Source: an uncultured Thermoanaerobacteraceae bacterium (GTDB lineage: Bacteria > Bacillota > DSM-12270 > Thermacetogeniales > Thermacetogeniaceae). From it: a stretch of DNA of 5,830 bases. Below the pieces are notes generated by a model. That model saw nothing but the letters and a program-made list of their open reading frames with translations, did not search any database and was not told the DNA's origin. Numbering within the stretch: the first letter of the stretch is position 1; every line of letters begins with the position of its first letter. Position numbers and translations under genes: made by a program. Positions 5,106-5,830 of this stretch are shown piece after piece. The stretch covers positions 1 to 5,830 of the forward strand of contig CALGIY010000168.1 of NCBI GenBank assembly GCA_937914965.1, read 5' to 3'.

Positions 5106-5132
5106 TGGACAGCAGAACCGTCCCGGTGTCCA
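5106..5132 (+). repeat. REP-like hairpin, ACCGTCCC-loop family, last copy before hutU
   Basis: TGGACA (5106-5111) pairs perfectly with TGTCCA (5127-5132) around the 15-base loop GCAGAACCGTCCCGG. It differs from the copy at 2664-2690 by one base in 27. It ends 13 bases before the hutU ribosome binding site, so a folded hairpin would leave the site free. Confidence 0.7.
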
Positions 5133-5145
5133 CCATATTTATTGC

Positions 5146-5153
5146 AGGAGGAG
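5146..5153 (+). promoter_or_regulatory. Ribosome binding site of hutU
   Basis: AGGAGGAG at 5146-5153, 7 bases upstream of the ATG at 5161; a near-perfect Firmicute-style site that fixes the start of a gene whose end is outside the window. Confidence 0.85.
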
Positions 5154-5160
5154 ATTTAAT

Positions 5161-5830
5161 ATGGTTTCTAATATTGATATTGCCAAAGCTATGACCGTCA
5201 AGCTGGGTGATGAACTGCCGGAAATGCCAGAGTTTTTGTCTGGAATTCGTAGAGCCCCAGATAGGGGTTTCCACTTGACAGCTCACCAGACCAAGACCGC
5301 TTTGAAAAATGCGCTTCGCTATGTGCCAGAGAATCTTCATGAGCAGCTGGCCCCGGAATTTTTGAATGAACTGATGACCAGGGGACGGATTTATGCCTAC
5401 CGCTACCGACCGGAAGGAAGGATTTTTGCTAAGCCTATTGATGAATATAAAGGGAACTGCCTTGAGGGTAAGGCCTTCCAGGTGATGATCGACAACAACC
5501 TGGATTTCGAGGTGGCCCTCTACCCTTATGAGTTGGTTACTTATGGAGAAACCGGGAGCGTCTGTCATGACTGGCTGCAGTACCGTTTGATCAAGAAGTA
5601 CCTGGAGGTGTTGACTGACCAGCAGACACTGGTGGTTATGTCGGGACACCCCTTAGGGCTCTTCCCTTCCAAACCGGAGGCTCCCCGGGTGGTTATAACC
5701 AACTCCCTGATGGTAGGGATGTTTGACAACCATGATGACTGGGAAGTCGCAGAACAAATGGGAGTAGCTAACTACGGCCAGATGACCGCCGGTGGCTGGA
5801 TGTACATCGGGCCGCAGGGCATCGTCCATG
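5161..5830 (+). CDS. hutU: Urocanate hydratase, N-terminal 223 residues (runs off the right edge)
   Basis: Urocanase adds water to urocanate, using tightly bound NAD+ as electrophile, to give 4-imidazolone-5-propionate, the substrate of HutI. The frame is open from ATG 5161 to the window end (223 codons plus one base). Recognisable blocks: RAPDRGFHLT (31-40), NALRYVPENLHEQLAPEFLN, ELMTRGRIYAYRYRP, GNCLEGKAFQVMIDNNLDFE, LVVMSGHPLGLFPSKPEAPR (158-176, with VVITN following), and NYGQMTAGGWMYIGPQGIVH (204-223), the equivalent of the YGQMTAGSWIYIGTQGI NAD-binding segment of classical urocanases. The wording upstream of that motif (VALYPYELVTYGETGSVCHD, NSLMVGMFDNHDDWEVAEQM) is that of the long urocanase form of anaerobes, which I recall as about 670 residues compared with about 550 for the proteobacterial type. 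It follows the regulator on the same strand after a 142-base repeat-filled gap. No defect is visible in the part present. Confidence 0.95.
   Translation, partial: MVSNIDIAKAMTVKLGDELPEMPEFLSGIRRAPDRGFHLTAHQTKTALKNALRYVPENLHEQLAPEFLNELMTRGRIYAYRYRPEGRIFAKPIDEYKGNCLEGKAFQVMIDNNLDFEVALYPYELVTYGETGSVCHDWLQYRLIKKYLEVLTDQQTLVVMSGHPLGLFPSKPEAPRVVITNSLMVGMFDNHDDWEVAEQMGVANYGQMTAGGWMYIGPQGIVH

Noticed and set aside
5005..5649. A 214-codon minus-strand open frame opposite the hutU start
   Set aside because: It lies antisense to the strongly conserved hutU coding sequence and to the hairpin array, and has no recognisable motif; it is a shadow frame.

Overview
The window carries most of a histidine-degradation (hut) gene cluster of the anaerobic, formiminoglutamate-to-tetrahydrofolate type. 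All convincing full genes lie on the + strand: imidazolonepropionase (hutI, its 5' end replaced by foreign sequence), glutamate formimidoyltransferase (ftcD), formimidoyltetrahydrofolate cyclodeaminase (fchA), a RocR-like sigma-54-dependent activator, and the first 223 codons of urocanate hydratase (hutU), which runs off the right edge. Strong AGGAGG-type ribosome binding sites, the split ftcD/fchA genes, the RocR-like regulator and GTCCC-type intergenic hairpins suggest an anaerobic Firmicute (Clostridia in the broad sense). This is inference from gene style, not a taxonomic assignment.

Region by region. 1-~185 is a minus-strand piece resembling the alpha subunit of indolepyruvate:ferredoxin oxidoreductase. 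~191-~490 is a plus-strand C-terminal piece of a von Willebrand factor A (VWA) domain protein, which reads in frame into hutI without a stop. hutI-ftcD are 2 bases apart and probably translationally coupled. A 171-base gap with a heptanucleotide repeat and a small hairpin leads to fchA. A 251-base gap with a second heptanucleotide repeat and a long imperfect hairpin leads to the regulator. A 142-base gap holding three hairpins in a row leads to hutU.

How the genes work together: HutU converts urocanate to imidazolonepropionate, HutI opens the ring to N-formimino-L-glutamate, FtcD moves the formimino group to tetrahydrofolate and releases glutamate, and FchA deaminates 5-formimino-THF to 5,10-methenyl-THF plus ammonia. 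The one-carbon unit is thus recovered for energy or biosynthesis. Histidase (hutH), the first step, is not in the window. The regulator, embedded between fchA and hutU, probably senses a pathway metabolite through its PAS domain and activates a sigma-54 promoter, but I found no convincing -24/-12 promoter here.

The two most notable things are not enzymes. First, a family of short intergenic hairpins shares a 15-base loop built around ACCGTCCC, while the stems differ in sequence yet still pair. Second, the first ~500 bases look like three unrelated pieces joined end to end, with hand-counted GC rising from about 38% (bases 1-180) through 43% (241-480) to 55% (601-780). That could be a real rearrangement but is at least as likely an assembly or amplification chimera. 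I see no evidence of a wholly new biological system.
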